A stretch of DNA of 64,000 bases from JANWKQ01 sp964624635 (GTDB lineage Bacteria; Bacteroidota; Bacteroidia; CAIKAF01). The notes beneath the pieces were generated by a model. The model saw only the letters and a program-made list of their open reading frames with translations, was not told the DNA's origin and made no database searches. The stretch lies in NCBI GenBank assembly GCA_964624635.1, contig CAZUXM010000005.1:1-64000 (forward strand), read 5' to 3'. Below, one piece after another: positions 1 to 8,165 of this stretch. The position numbers were made by a program, and so were the translations under genes. The first letter of the stretch is position 1; each line of letters begins with the position of its first letter.

Positions 1-88
1 GGATGTAGAGAGCCGCGTAAGAAGTTCAGAACTGTTAAATGTCCGTCATTCTAAAAAATTAAATTTAGTTCGTGTTAAGGTTAAGGAG

Positions 89-123
89 AAAGAGAGTTGT
101 TTGTTCAAACAGCTCTCTTTTAT
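89..123. terminator. Bidirectional hairpin terminator
   Basis: Arms at 89-103 and 106-120 are complementary over about 14 pairs with one G-T mismatch, and a T-rich stretch follows on the plus strand. It overlaps the stop codon of the leftward esterase gene (120-122) and could also end a rightward gene entering from the left edge. Confidence 0.6.
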
Positions 124-952
124 TTATGCATTTTTCTAAAGGCATCATATAATGCTATATGACTCATGCTTCCATGGTCTTCGTCTTTAAAGTATTGAAA
201 CATAACTTTGACTGTTGGGCTAGTTTTTTTAATGTTTATATACANNNNNNNNNNTTTTTTGCACCGTTTACCATTATTTTACCTTCTTTACCTACTCCTA
301 TGTATACGGTATGACTTTCCATGAACATATTTTTTTGCATCAGCAAGGAAGATTCTTTTAATAATGATTCATTATTCCACCATAAACTTGGACTTAAAAT
401 AATATAGTTGTTAAAGAGGTTGGGATACTTTAATAATATTTCAGTGGCTAACAATCCTCCTAATGATTGACCAATAATGGTAGTAGTGCCATTGGATTTA
501 TAGGTTTTATTTATAAATGGTTGTAATTCTTCATAAAGAAATGTGATGAATTTTTCCGAACCTCCATAGGCATTTGCGGTGGTATCAAATCCTATTTTAT
601 GCAAAAATTGCAAGTTAGATGTTTTGAAGGTAAAATCTCTTTTTCTATCTACATTGGCGATACCTACCATAATACTTTTAGGCATCCGATTAATCCATGG
701 GAAGTTGCAAAACTGTAAAAGTCCTGCAGTATGTATAAAATCTTCATCAGCTGATCCATCTAATAAATAAATAACAGGATAAGTATAAACAGAATCAGGA
801 TGATATCCTTCGGGTAAATAAATATTCAATACTCTTTTTTCTCCGAGAATAGATGATTCAATGGTGTCAACAACTCCTAATACAAATTGATTTTGTGCAC
901 TCAATAATTGTATGGATAGTACAATTGTAATGATGACTGCTATTTTTTTCAT
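120..952 (-). CDS. Secreted esterase of the alpha/beta hydrolase (esterase D/IroE-like) family, interrupted by an assembly gap
   Basis: Probable secreted carboxylesterase of the PF00756 type. An N-terminal signal peptide ends near LLSAQ (about residue 19). The nucleophile elbow GQSLGG is visible, preceded by a YLLDG strand typical of the family. The frame stops just after ten Ns (245-254), but beyond the gap another frame continues the protein for about 40 residues with the expected catalytic-histidine segment DEDHGSM and the ending AFRKMHK, with a stop at 120-122. I therefore call one gene of about 277 codons whose gap length is wrong by a number not divisible by three. It follows the small secreted protein gene upstream by 6 bases, so the two are probably cotranscribed. 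The substrate is unknown. Confidence 0.8.
245..254. other. Assembly gap (10 N)
   Basis: Ten Ns inside the esterase gene. The reading frame differs on the two sides, so the true length is not 10 modulo 3. Confidence 0.95.
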
Positions 953-958
953 AGTTAT

Positions 959-1399
959 TTAATCAGTGGGTGGAATTGTATTCACAGTAATATCATAGAG
1001 CTCTACTACATTTGCCTGATATATCATGAGAGTTCTGGGGGGATTTGAGCTAACATTTACCTCTTTTCTCTTTAAATATATTTTTGCTTTGATGATGATT
1101 TCGGGACGTCCTTTCCAGCTGCCGGGAAGTTTTTCTTTCACCTTCTCTGAATAAGCCGGGTCAAAATAAATATCCATATCATTCAATTTTTTGGGACGCC
1201 ATTTGGATAAGTTAAGTATGGGCATACCCCCACTGCTTATTCCTGTCCAAAAAACATCAATATAGAAAGTGGCTGTTTGGGTATCCGTAGTAAACTCAAA
1301 CACTTCTATTTCCGGTCTGAATCTTTTAATTGAATCTGTTTGGGTAAAACCTAGAGTTGCCCAACAAATAATGAAAATAGAGAGGAGTATTTTTTTCAC
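959..1399 (-). CDS. Small secreted protein, unknown function
   Basis: A 146-residue protein starting with GTG, with a clear signal peptide (hydrophobic stretch about 5-18, ending GFTQ). The mature part is rich in charged and beta-forming residues and has no motif I recognise. It lies 39 bases downstream of the beta-lactamase-like gene and 6 bases upstream of the esterase, all on the minus strand, which suggests a small secreted-protein operon. I cannot assign a function. Confidence 0.65.
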   Translation of the reverse strand: MKKILLSIFIICWATLGFTQTDSIKRFRPEIEVFEFTTDTQTATFYIDVFWTGISSGGMPILNLSKWRPKKLNDMDIYFDPAYSEKVKEKLPGSWKGRPEIIIKAKIYLKRKEVNVSSNPPRTLMIYQANVVELYDITVNTIPPTD

Positions 1400-1438
1400 C
1401 GAATGATTTTAATACAAGATCGTAAAAAAATCAATGGA

Positions 1439-2557
1439 TTACAATTGGTCCATGACCATCATTAGCCTTTCGTGTACCTGGGTGCTACGAAGGGTATTCA
1501 GTTTTGCAAACCTTGTAATGATGATGTTTTTTTTAGGATATACTATTACATATTGCCCCCACAATCCGGCGGCATAGTAGTACCCATGATCCTTTGGTCC
1601 CATCCACCATCCATATTCGTTATCCCAGGCGGAGTTTTCTTTCAGATCCCATTTAATCATTTCATCGTACCAGGTTTCCGGAAAGATGGTTTCCCCATTG
1701 TATTTTCCTTTGTTGAGCATAAGTCTTCCCAACTTAGCAAAATCCCTGTTCAATCCAATCATACAACAAAATGATTTTACTGTTTGAGTTTTTTTTCCAT
1801 CAGTACTCCATTTCATTTCATATTCGGCCCCAATTTTATTCCAGATTCTTTCTGCAAAATAATCCTGAAACTTTTTACCGGTTGCTCTTTCAATAATGAT
1901 GGATACTAATTGAGTGTTTCCGTTATTATAAGAAAATCGTGTACCGGGAGCCTCTTTTGCATATACATAATCACCTACATTATCCAATTTTCTTTTATAA
2001 TACATAAATGACATGGTACCAAACTTCAATCCTGAAATATGATTGATACAGTGACGAATTTTTATTGAATCCATTCCTTTTTTCCCTTTTAATTCAGGCA
2101 AATAGTTCACAATAGGATCTTCTGCACTTTTGATATATCCATCTTGTATAGCACAGCCTAAAGCAATACCCACAAATGCTTTGCTCACTGAAAAAGAAGA
2201 CACGATACTTGATTCATTGTAATCCTCCGCATAATATTCATACAATACACTGTCGTTACGAATAATAGAAAAAGCAACCGTTGGTCCTTCCAATAAGTAA
2301 TCTGTTAAACTCATAGGATTACCATTGTTTTGATTGGTACGCACCATCAGTTGGTTGCCTAAATTTATTCTATCCTCTGCTTCATAAAAGCAAAACTGAT
2401 TAGCTGACCGAGGCATCTCATGATATGAAAACGACTTCCATGAATTAATGCTTGGAGCTCCCATTTGTAAATGTCCATGGTAGGCAGCACAGCCGGATAG
2501 AATGGTTGCTGCAAATAAAATGAATGAAATATGGATCAGTTTTTTCAAGATGGGCAA
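1439..2557 (-). CDS. Serine hydrolase lipoprotein of the beta-lactamase/6-aminohexanoate hydrolase family
   Basis: Class C beta-lactamase-like serine hydrolase, 372 residues. The N-terminus carries a lipobox LSGC (Cys23), so it is probably a membrane-anchored lipoprotein. The catalytic SxxK is at Ser123-Lys126 (SVSK), the YxN motif is YNN at 210-212, and a late GLWGQ replaces the usual third motif, as in NylB/EstB-like esterases. The likely role is an esterase, amidase or peptidase acting outside the inner membrane rather than antibiotic resistance. No ATG is available before the signal peptide: the start must be TTG at 2557 or, more likely, TTG at 2548, which gives a cleaner signal peptide and lies downstream of a promoter-like TATATTTG. 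Confidence 0.85.
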   Translation of the reverse strand: MPILKKLIHISFILFAATILSGCAAYHGHLQMGAPSINSWKSFSYHEMPRSANQFCFYEAEDRINLGNQLMVRTNQNNGNPMSLTDYLLEGPTVAFSIIRNDSVLYEYYAEDYNESSIVSSFSVSKAFVGIALGCAIQDGYIKSAEDPIVNYLPELKGKKGMDSIKIRHCINHISGLKFGTMSFMYYKRKLDNVGDYVYAKEAPGTRFSYNNGNTQLVSIIIERATGKKFQDYFAERIWNKIGAEYEMKWSTDGKKTQTVKSFCCMIGLNRDFAKLGRLMLNKGKYNGETIFPETWYDEMIKWDLKENSAWDNEYGWWMGPKDHGYYYAAGLWGQYVIVYPKKNIIITRFAKLNTLRSTQVHERLMMVMDQL

Positions 2558-2562
2558 ATATA
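2555..2562 (-). promoter_or_regulatory. Candidate -7 promoter element TATATTTG
   Basis: Matches the Bacteroidota -7 consensus TAnnTTTG. No TTG sits 19 bases upstream. It overlaps the furthest possible TTG start of the serine hydrolase, which argues for the internal TTG start at 2548 and a very short leader. Confidence 0.35.
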
Positions 2563-2621
2563 CAAAGTGATGATTTGGTTTTTATAAAGAAATAGGGACA
2601 TGGTGTAAATTTTTTATTTAG

Positions 2622-2649
2622 GGGGATTCCTACCTTCGCAGGAATCCCC
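2622..2649. repeat. Perfect 10-bp intergenic hairpin (GGGGATTCCT type)
   Basis: GGGGATTCCT at 2622-2631 pairs perfectly with AGGAATCCCC at 2640-2649 around an 8-base loop. It sits between two leftward genes and may act as a processing or termination hairpin, but no T run follows on the minus strand. A weaker relative with ATTCCTGC/GCAGGAAT arms is at 44313-44345. Confidence 0.6.
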
Positions 2650-2663
2650 TCAAATACTCACAA

Positions 2664-3794
2664 TTACTCTTCAAAACTCAATGTCAAATAATAAATAAAA
2701 GTTTTTTGAAACTGTCCGTTTACCCAGGTAATATCAGGTTCACTCAAGTCGTTGGTGTAGTTGAGAACATAATATCTATGTTCATCAATTGGAACAATGG
2801 CCGGGAAGGCATTATCTCCACAACCGGGCAGATCCATTACCCAATCAAAATCTTTTAAGCTAGTGTTAAGTTTATATAAAGCAGTAGTTTTAGGGGTAAA
2901 CGAATACCGTGCTAAATTGATTCCACGTTTAATTCCATCCGGCAACCATTTAGGTGCTTTGTCGGCATCACCATCTTTATTTCTTCTTGCAATCAGGTAA
3001 ATGTCTTTTCCATGACGAAACATACATGAACTATCGTACTTTTTTTTGGTATGATACATTTTCCATTCGTGTAATGAATCTTTATCAGCATAACACAACA
3101 TGGCACCTTCTCCTTCTAATCGAACAATACACCACATATTTCCTTTTTCATCAAATTCAAATTCGCCTTCTTCTGATCCTGTAATATCAATTTGCGGTTT
3201 TTCGCTAATTGGTTTCCAATTCACTGCATCTTCCGAAGTAAACAAACGTAATTGTGCCTGGTGACTACTGTATAAATGTTTACCCCAATACGCTGATAAA
3301 AGAGGTTTTCCATCTTTTATTTTTAATCTCCATGGAACATAACCATCCATTCCCGGAAGAATTTGATCAGTCCATTTTCCATTTTCTATGGTGCTCATCC
3401 AAACATGTTTTGGATTAAATGAATACAATGCCTTGGCTCCTTCAAAACAATAGAAGTATAGTTTTTCTTTATATACCAAAAATCTGGGTTCACGTAAATC
3501 AGCTCCGGTTTTAAAACTATGTTCAAATTTCCATTGCACAAAGTCTTTTGAGCTAATGATGTACATAATAGCTTTTGCATCCGGAAAATGAACACGGGCA
3601 CTGCGCCATGCTACATAATAGGTATCGTTGAATTTTACAATATCCAAATTATTGTTGGCTCGTAAGCATGTTATTTCTGGAGGTAATTGAGGGGAGGGAA
3701 TGAGTATAACCGGTTCACTAATGGTGGGGGTATTTACCGCCATTAAACATGTACAGCAGACATAAAATAATAATGCAGGGAAAAAATACCTCAT
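2664..3794 (-). CDS. Secreted five-bladed-propeller glycosidase-like protein
   Basis: A 376-residue exported protein (signal peptide about 1-19). Repeated strand motifs such as YYVAWRS, REPRFLVYKEKLYFY and GEFEFDEKGNMWCIVR resemble glycoside hydrolase families with a five-bladed beta-propeller (GH43/GH32/GH130 type) or sialidase-like propellers. I do not see a complete, unambiguous catalytic triad, so the substrate and even catalysis are uncertain. It stands alone between a membrane protein gene and the serine hydrolase, all leftward. There is no neighbouring SusC/SusD pair, so it is not part of an obvious polysaccharide utilisation locus. Confidence 0.6.
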   Translation of the reverse strand: MRYFFPALLFYVCCTCLMAVNTPTISEPVILIPSPQLPPEITCLRANNNLDIVKFNDTYYVAWRSARVHFPDAKAIMYIISSKDFVQWKFEHSFKTGADLREPRFLVYKEKLYFYCFEGAKALYSFNPKHVWMSTIENGKWTDQILPGMDGYVPWRLKIKDGKPLLSAYWGKHLYSSHQAQLRLFTSEDAVNWKPISEKPQIDITGSEEGEFEFDEKGNMWCIVRLEGEGAMLCYADKDSLHEWKMYHTKKKYDSSCMFRHGKDIYLIARRNKDGDADKAPKWLPDGIKRGINLARYSFTPKTTALYKLNTSLKDFDWVMDLPGCGDNAFPAIVPIDEHRYYVLNYTNDLSEPDITWVNGQFQKTFIYYLTLSFEE

Positions 3795-3834
3795 TGGGTG
3801 AATGGTTGGTGGTTAACAAAGGTATTAAATAAAA

Positions 3835-4245
3835 TTATTCAACTGATCTTACTGCCCCCACCAAAGTGGCGATAAAAGTCCCAAAAGCCAATACACGTAT
3901 AAACTTGGCACTTATAAAATTACGGATAAACTCTTTAGGGAAATTCATCGCTTTTAAACCACGGATATAGGTAGAAGCTACCACGAAAAAAATAGAAAGA
4001 TACAGGGTAACATACCCAGTGATGAGAATATACTGATTAATATCAGTAGTAAATAAAATGGCGAGATAAACTAAAGCCAATATTAAATTAGCCAATGAAT
4101 TATTTTTTCGGAGCTTAATGAACCGTTCTTGTAAAAGTTGTGTTTGTTCAGTCGTAAGCATTTGAAAACCTTTCGCATCAATTTTTCTTTCCAAAAAAAT
4201 GCCTGCAATATAAAATGCAATGCCGGTGATGAATAAATAATTCAT
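3835..4245 (-). CDS. Small integral membrane protein, unknown function
   Basis: 136 residues with about four hydrophobic segments: the N-terminal LFITGIAFYIAGIF, two central helices around residues 50-90, and a C-terminal one around 115-132. A short basic stretch (ERFIKLRKNN) lies between the first and second. No family recognised. It is 73 bases downstream of the thiolase gene, with a perfect 17-bp inverted repeat between them. Confidence 0.6.
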   Translation of the reverse strand: MNYLFITGIAFYIAGIFLERKIDAKGFQMLTTEQTQLLQERFIKLRKNNSLANLILALVYLAILFTTDINQYILITGYVTLYLSIFFVVASTYIRGLKAMNFPKEFIRNFISAKFIRVLAFGTFIATLVGAVRSVE

Positions 4246-4257
4246 GTTGAGTAGTAC

Positions 4258-4310
4258 GTTTCAGATTTCAGGTTCACTACCATTTAAATTTAAAACCTGA
4301 AATCTGAAAC
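4258..4310. repeat. Intergenic inverted repeat, family B (17-bp perfect arms)
   Basis: GTTTCAGATTTCAGGTT at 4258-4274 is exactly complementary to 4294-4310, with a 19-base loop. Related AAACCT/CTGAAAT-rich intergenic sequences occur at 45954-46016 and around 35147-35207. It lies immediately after the thiolase stop and could terminate or process that transcript. Confidence 0.75.
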
Positions 4311-4318
4311 CAGATATA

Positions 4319-5497
4319 TTATACATTTTCAATAACCAATGCTGATGCGCCGCCACCTCCATTACATATTCCGGCAGCACCATACTTGGCATTGTTTTGT
4401 TTAAGTACATTAATTAATGTAACAATGATGCGGGCACCTGAAGCCCCTAGTGGATGTCCTAATGAAACAGCACCACCATTTACGTTTACTTTGTCACTCT
4501 TTAAGTTCATCAATTTACAATTAGCTAAACCAACTACTGAGAAGGCTTCATTTAATTCATAATAATTGATGTCATCCATTTTTAAGCCTGCTTTAGATAC
4601 TGCCAAAGGAACTGCTTTTGCAGGTGATGTGGTGAACCATTCCGGAGCTTGTTCGGCATCTGCAAACCCTTTAATAACAGCCAAAGGTTTAATGCCTAAT
4701 TGATCGGCTTTTTCTTTGCTCATTAAAACAACTGCAGCAGCCCCATCATTCATGGTACTTGCATTGGCAGCAGTTACTGTTCCATCTTTTACGAATACAG
4801 GTTTTAATCCAGGAATTTTATCGAACATTACATTTTTATATTCTTCATCTTCTGCAAATTCAACATCTCCTTTTTTAGTGGCGATGGTTACAGGAACTAC
4901 TTCTTCTTTAAATTTACCGGCAGCCCATGCAGCAGCTGATCTTTTATAACTTTCAATTGCAAAAGCATCTTGTTCTTCACGAGTAATTTTATATTCGCTG
5001 GCACAAAGCTCCGCAGCATTACCCATTGCGTAGTTGTGATAGACATCTGTTAATCCATCTTTAGCCAAACCATCCACCAATGTTACATTTCCATATTTGC
5101 TTCCCCAACGATTATTTTCAGCATAGTAGGGAACCGAACTCATATTTTCCATACCACCGGCCACTACTACATCTGCATCACCCAATATAATAGATTGAGC
5201 CCCCAACATAATAGATTTCATTCCGCTGGCACAAACTTTATTAATCGTAGTACAATTTACATTATCTGGCAGTCCTGCAAATTTAGCAGCTTGGCGGGCA
5301 GGGGCCTGACCTAGGTTAGCCTGCAAAACCGAACCCATATATACTTCCTGTACTTCTTTAGGATCAAGCTTAATTTTATCTAATGCACCTTTAATGGCAA
5401 CAGCCCCTAATTTTGTGGCTGATGTTCCTGCCAATGTTCCACCAAATGAACCCATAGGTGTACGTACAGCTGATACGATATATACTACTTTACTCAT
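4319..5497 (-). CDS. Acetyl-CoA acetyltransferase (thiolase)
   Basis: Biosynthetic or degradative thiolase, 392 residues, the usual full length. It condenses two acetyl-CoA to acetoacetyl-CoA or cleaves 3-ketoacyl-CoA in the cytoplasm. The acylated cysteine is Cys89 in NKVCASGMKS; the C-terminal active-site pair is His348 in GGAVSLGHPLGASGAR and Cys378 in ICNGGGGAS. Thiolase N- and C-terminal domains follow in normal order. No beta-oxidation partner genes are adjacent, so the choice between AtoB-like and FadA-like roles is open. The short-chain AtoB/PhaA type fits the length and the NKVCASG motif. Confidence 0.95.
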   Translation of the reverse strand: MSKVVYIVSAVRTPMGSFGGTLAGTSATKLGAVAIKGALDKIKLDPKEVQEVYMGSVLQANLGQAPARQAAKFAGLPDNVNCTTINKVCASGMKSIMLGAQSIILGDADVVVAGGMENMSSVPYYAENNRWGSKYGNVTLVDGLAKDGLTDVYHNYAMGNAAELCASEYKITREEQDAFAIESYKRSAAAWAAGKFKEEVVPVTIATKKGDVEFAEDEEYKNVMFDKIPGLKPVFVKDGTVTAANASTMNDGAAAVVLMSKEKADQLGIKPLAVIKGFADAEQAPEWFTTSPAKAVPLAVSKAGLKMDDINYYELNEAFSVVGLANCKLMNLKSDKVNVNGGAVSLGHPLGASGARIIVTLINVLKQNNAKYGAAGICNGGGGASALVIENV

Positions 5498-5590
5498 AAA
5501 CGATTTTTAAAATGTTGATGCGAATGTAATAAATAAGCCCATAAAATTGACTCCTTTTCACAATTATTGCATGGAGTAGAGTCTATGGTT

Positions 5591-5680
5591 TTGGGCACCT
5601 ACGCTATGTTTCGGGGTCGCCGTTTGCTCCGTACCTCGTACCTCGGTACCAGGCCCTTCACAGCGCTGGTGCATTACGTT
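5591..5680 (+). repeat. Structured GC-rich intergenic repeat, copy 1
   Basis: About 90 bases, much more GC-rich than the surroundings. The outer stem is GCACC-TA-CGCT (5595-5605) against AGCG-CT-GGTGC (5662-5672); the apical stem is GTACC (5631-5635) against GGTAC (5645-5649). The same outer sequence and the GGGGTCGC core recur at 26329-26436 with a different apical stem. It lies between the thiolase start and the next leftward gene's terminator. Confidence 0.8.
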
Positions 5681-5681
5681 G

Positions 5682-5714
5682 CAAAAAAAAACCTGCAAAA
5701 AACAATGCAGGTTT
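5682..5714 (-). terminator. Rho-independent terminator of the SBBP-repeat gene
   Basis: AAACCTGCA (5689-5697) pairs with TGCAGGTTT (5706-5714) around an 8-base loop. On the minus strand the hairpin is followed by a run of nine T. It lies 26 bases beyond the stop of the gene at 5740. Confidence 0.85.
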
Positions 5715-5739
5715 CAATGTATACCGGTTAAAATTGTTT

Positions 5740-7401
5740 TTATTCCTTTATTAATCGAATATTCTGAATGCCAAGATTCGTTTTGACCTGAATAATATAT
5801 ATTCCTGAAGAAAGGTTTTGAATGGAGAATACATTTTTATTTTCAAATTGAACCATTGAGCCGGTAAGGTTATATATGGTTACAGATTCAAACAATGCAT
5901 CTGTTTGTATATTTACCATGTTGGAAGATGGATTAGGATAAACAACTGTTTTAAATTCGTTATTTTCTTGCTGCAATGAAGATGTTCCCGGAGCACTCAT
6001 TTTATGGATGAACACATCGTGTATTCCTGCGGATGTTAAACTAGTTGATCCTGTTCCGGGTTCAAAATCAACCGTTGATTGGAAGCGTCCTGTAGTATAT
6101 ATATTATTTGCGTTGTCAATGTGCAGAGCGGCGGAATAATCGTCAAGTATACTCCCCATAGTGTAAGAAAAAACAGAAATACCACTTGAATTTAACTTTA
6201 ATACAAAAATATCTCTTGCTCCATTGGTGGTGTAGTTGGAGTTTAGGTTAACGGTTCCTCTGTAAATTCCATAAACGTAAATATTATCATCGCTATCAAT
6301 ACCTATATCACTTGATTCCGTATAATGTGTTCCTCCAATATTTACAGCCCAATTATAACTACCATCTGTATTGAGGCTTAATACGAATGAGTTCCCAAAA
6401 CCAGGCGTGGGAACGAGTTCTGCTACCGCAGCTCCAGGATTTACATCACAGGTATCAAAAAATAATCCAGTAACCAAAACATGACCCATCGAATTAAGTG
6501 CTATGCCTGTTGGATATTCCTGATCGTTACCACCTATGCTTTTGGCCCATACTAATAGTTGGGTGGCGTCATATTTACAAATAAATGCATCTGATGATCC
6601 CTCAGATGTTAATTGCACAGGCACTCCATTAGGATTAAAATCAACGGTAAAACTATAATCACCGGTAATAAATAAATTGTTTTGGTTGTCAATAATAAGA
6701 CCTGATAAATAATCACTGGTGCCCGATCCTATATTGAAGGCAGAAAGATAATCGCCCGATGAGTTGAGTTTAAGAATAAAAATATCATGGCTACCGTTTG
6801 ATGAAAGATTATTAATGGCAACTCCCGGATCTACATCAACCAATCCAAAAAATGCACCACCAACAATAACATTTCCTGTAGTATCAAGTGCTATTTCACT
6901 TCCCGAATCATAGCTTGAACCTCCAAAACTTTTAGCCCAAACAAAATTACCTGACGCATCCAGTTTACTGATGTATACATCATCAGCTCCGTTGGAAGTT
7001 AAATTAGAAGCACCTGCACCCGGATCGAAATCAGCGGTTCCTTCAAAAGCACCCGTTGTATAAACATTACCGGCATTATCTACTGCAATGTCACTACTAC
7101 CTAAAGATCCAACACCTCCTAATTGTTTTACCCAAATAAGGCCACCGCTTGAGGTTAGCTTAGCAATAAATACATCGAAAATACCTAGTGAAGTTAAATT
7201 GGATGTTCCTGGTCCCGGATCAAAGTCAGCGGTACCTCCAAATTTTCCTGTAATATATACATTACCCGTTGCATCGGTAGTTATTGCATTCGATTCGTCA
7301 TTATCAGTTCCTCCCATTTGTTTTACCCAATCAAATGTTTGAGAATGGATAAAAAACATGGTACATAGATAAACTGATAGAAAGGTTAATGAGTTTTTCA
7401 T
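5740..7401 (-). CDS. T9SS-secreted SBBP-repeat (beta-propeller) protein
   Basis: 553 residues: signal peptide (about 1-20), seven tandem repeats of about 58 residues, then a C-terminal type A T9SS sorting domain of about 75 residues starting at VVYPNPSSNMV. Each repeat has the pattern GNVYxTGxFxGTxDFDPG followed by a DVFIxKLxxSG strand (SBBP family). Variants of the DPG turn are DFDPGPG, DFDPGAG, DVDPGVA, DFNPNGV, DVNPGAA, a degenerate NLNSNYT, and DFEPGTG. Seven repeats would suit a closed seven-bladed propeller. The likely fate is cell-surface or medium export through the T9SS; the ligand is unknown. It has its own terminator and a promoter candidate. Confidence 0.9.
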   Translation of the reverse strand: MKNSLTFLSVYLCTMFFIHSQTFDWVKQMGGTDNDESNAITTDATGNVYITGKFGGTADFDPGPGTSNLTSLGIFDVFIAKLTSSGGLIWVKQLGGVGSLGSSDIAVDNAGNVYTTGAFEGTADFDPGAGASNLTSNGADDVYISKLDASGNFVWAKSFGGSSYDSGSEIALDTTGNVIVGGAFFGLVDVDPGVAINNLSSNGSHDIFILKLNSSGDYLSAFNIGSGTSDYLSGLIIDNQNNLFITGDYSFTVDFNPNGVPVQLTSEGSSDAFICKYDATQLLVWAKSIGGNDQEYPTGIALNSMGHVLVTGLFFDTCDVNPGAAVAELVPTPGFGNSFVLSLNTDGSYNWAVNIGGTHYTESSDIGIDSDDNIYVYGIYRGTVNLNSNYTTNGARDIFVLKLNSSGISVFSYTMGSILDDYSAALHIDNANNIYTTGRFQSTVDFEPGTGSTSLTSAGIHDVFIHKMSAPGTSSLQQENNEFKTVVYPNPSSNMVNIQTDALFESVTIYNLTGSMVQFENKNVFSIQNLSSGIYIIQVKTNLGIQNIRLIKE

Positions 7402-7433
7402 GATGATAATATGATTTTACTGATTTATTTTTT

Positions 7434-7463
7434 CAAACATAAGATCTGTACAAGTGAAATTAA
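7434..7463 (-). promoter_or_regulatory. Candidate promoter of the SBBP-repeat gene
   Basis: TATGTTTG (7441 down to 7434) matches TAnnTTTG, and a TTA (consensus TTG) lies exactly 19 bases upstream. The predicted transcript start is about 25 bases before the ATG. Confidence 0.5.
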
Positions 7464-7496
7464 AATAGGTTTTATAACAAGCCTTTTTTGTTCATT

Positions 7497-7526
7497 AAAA
7501 AAAATCCACCCATTGGGTGGATTTTT
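7497..7526 (-). terminator. Rho-independent terminator of the gene at 7550
   Basis: A perfect 12-bp stem (7500-7511 with 7515-7526, ATCCACCC/GGGTGGAT core) has a tight ATT loop and is followed on the minus strand by T residues. It sits 24 bases beyond the stop of the secreted protein gene. Confidence 0.85.
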
Positions 7527-7549
7527 CTGTGTATAAAATATAAGAACGA

Positions 7550-8086
7550 TTATTTTCCTTCTTTAACCGCTTTTACCTGATCATAAAATTTTAATACAGC
7601 TTTTCCATCTGTAAATTTCCCGGTGATGGTGCCTGTTCTCATTACGTTTTTAAAGAAGTTTGGGGAAGTGTCTCCTCTTTTAATACACATATCCATTACA
7701 TACAAGCCTGTTTCTTTTCCACCCATTAATGTTCCTCCAAAAGTAAGCTCAACGTAACTGCCATTAGCATCAGTTTTATCTTCTGTTTTGCTTTTTGATG
7801 ACCATTGGTCATTCATGGTTATGCAAATATCTTTAATTGGGAATGCTGAAACATTTATTTGTGATAGTACTCCATCTTTATCATATTTTAAAACGCAAAA
7901 CTGTACATTATTGTCTATCATTCCGGCATAATGATCTTCTTTGGCTTTTCCTTCACCTTTTACACTGTATACAATTTCTCCTGATACTTTATAGTCGTTT
8001 TCGTAACATTTACAATCTTGTTGTGAGAATAATGCAGTAGTTGTAAAAAACAAACTAATAACGAATAGTGATTTGATTTTTTTCAT
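7550..8086 (-). CDS. Small secreted protein, unknown function
   Basis: 178 residues from the chosen ATG at 8086. A longer frame reaches 8110, but the MKKIKSLF start gives the normal signal peptide, ending ALFSQ. The mature protein has an early CKC pair and a further cysteine in DMCIKRG. It is mostly beta-type, with a repeated V-x-F-x-G pattern. No family recognised. It is a single-gene unit with its own terminator. Confidence 0.65.
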   Translation of the reverse strand: MKKIKSLFVISLFFTTTALFSQQDCKCYENDYKVSGEIVYSVKGEGKAKEDHYAGMIDNNVQFCVLKYDKDGVLSQINVSAFPIKDICITMNDQWSSKSKTEDKTDANGSYVELTFGGTLMGGKETGLYVMDMCIKRGDTSPNFFKNVMRTGTITGKFTDGKAVLKFYDQVKAVKEGK

Positions 8087-8165
8087 GTTTCTGTATTGAT
8101 TTTTTTTCAAATCAACGAAACATTACCCGACGGTTAAAATGGCTTTTAGCAACAACCCGTTAAGT

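Noticed and set aside
1..54. Open frame at the left edge ending TAA at 52-54 (17 codons, basic), possibly the tail of a rightward gene
   Set aside because: Too short to recognise and another frame is also open here; the terminator at 89-123 fits but does not prove it.
1439..2557. Antibiotic-resistance beta-lactamase
   Set aside because: SxxK and YxN are present but the third motif is GLWGQ, and the overall sequence fits esterase-type serine hydrolases; resistance is not supported.
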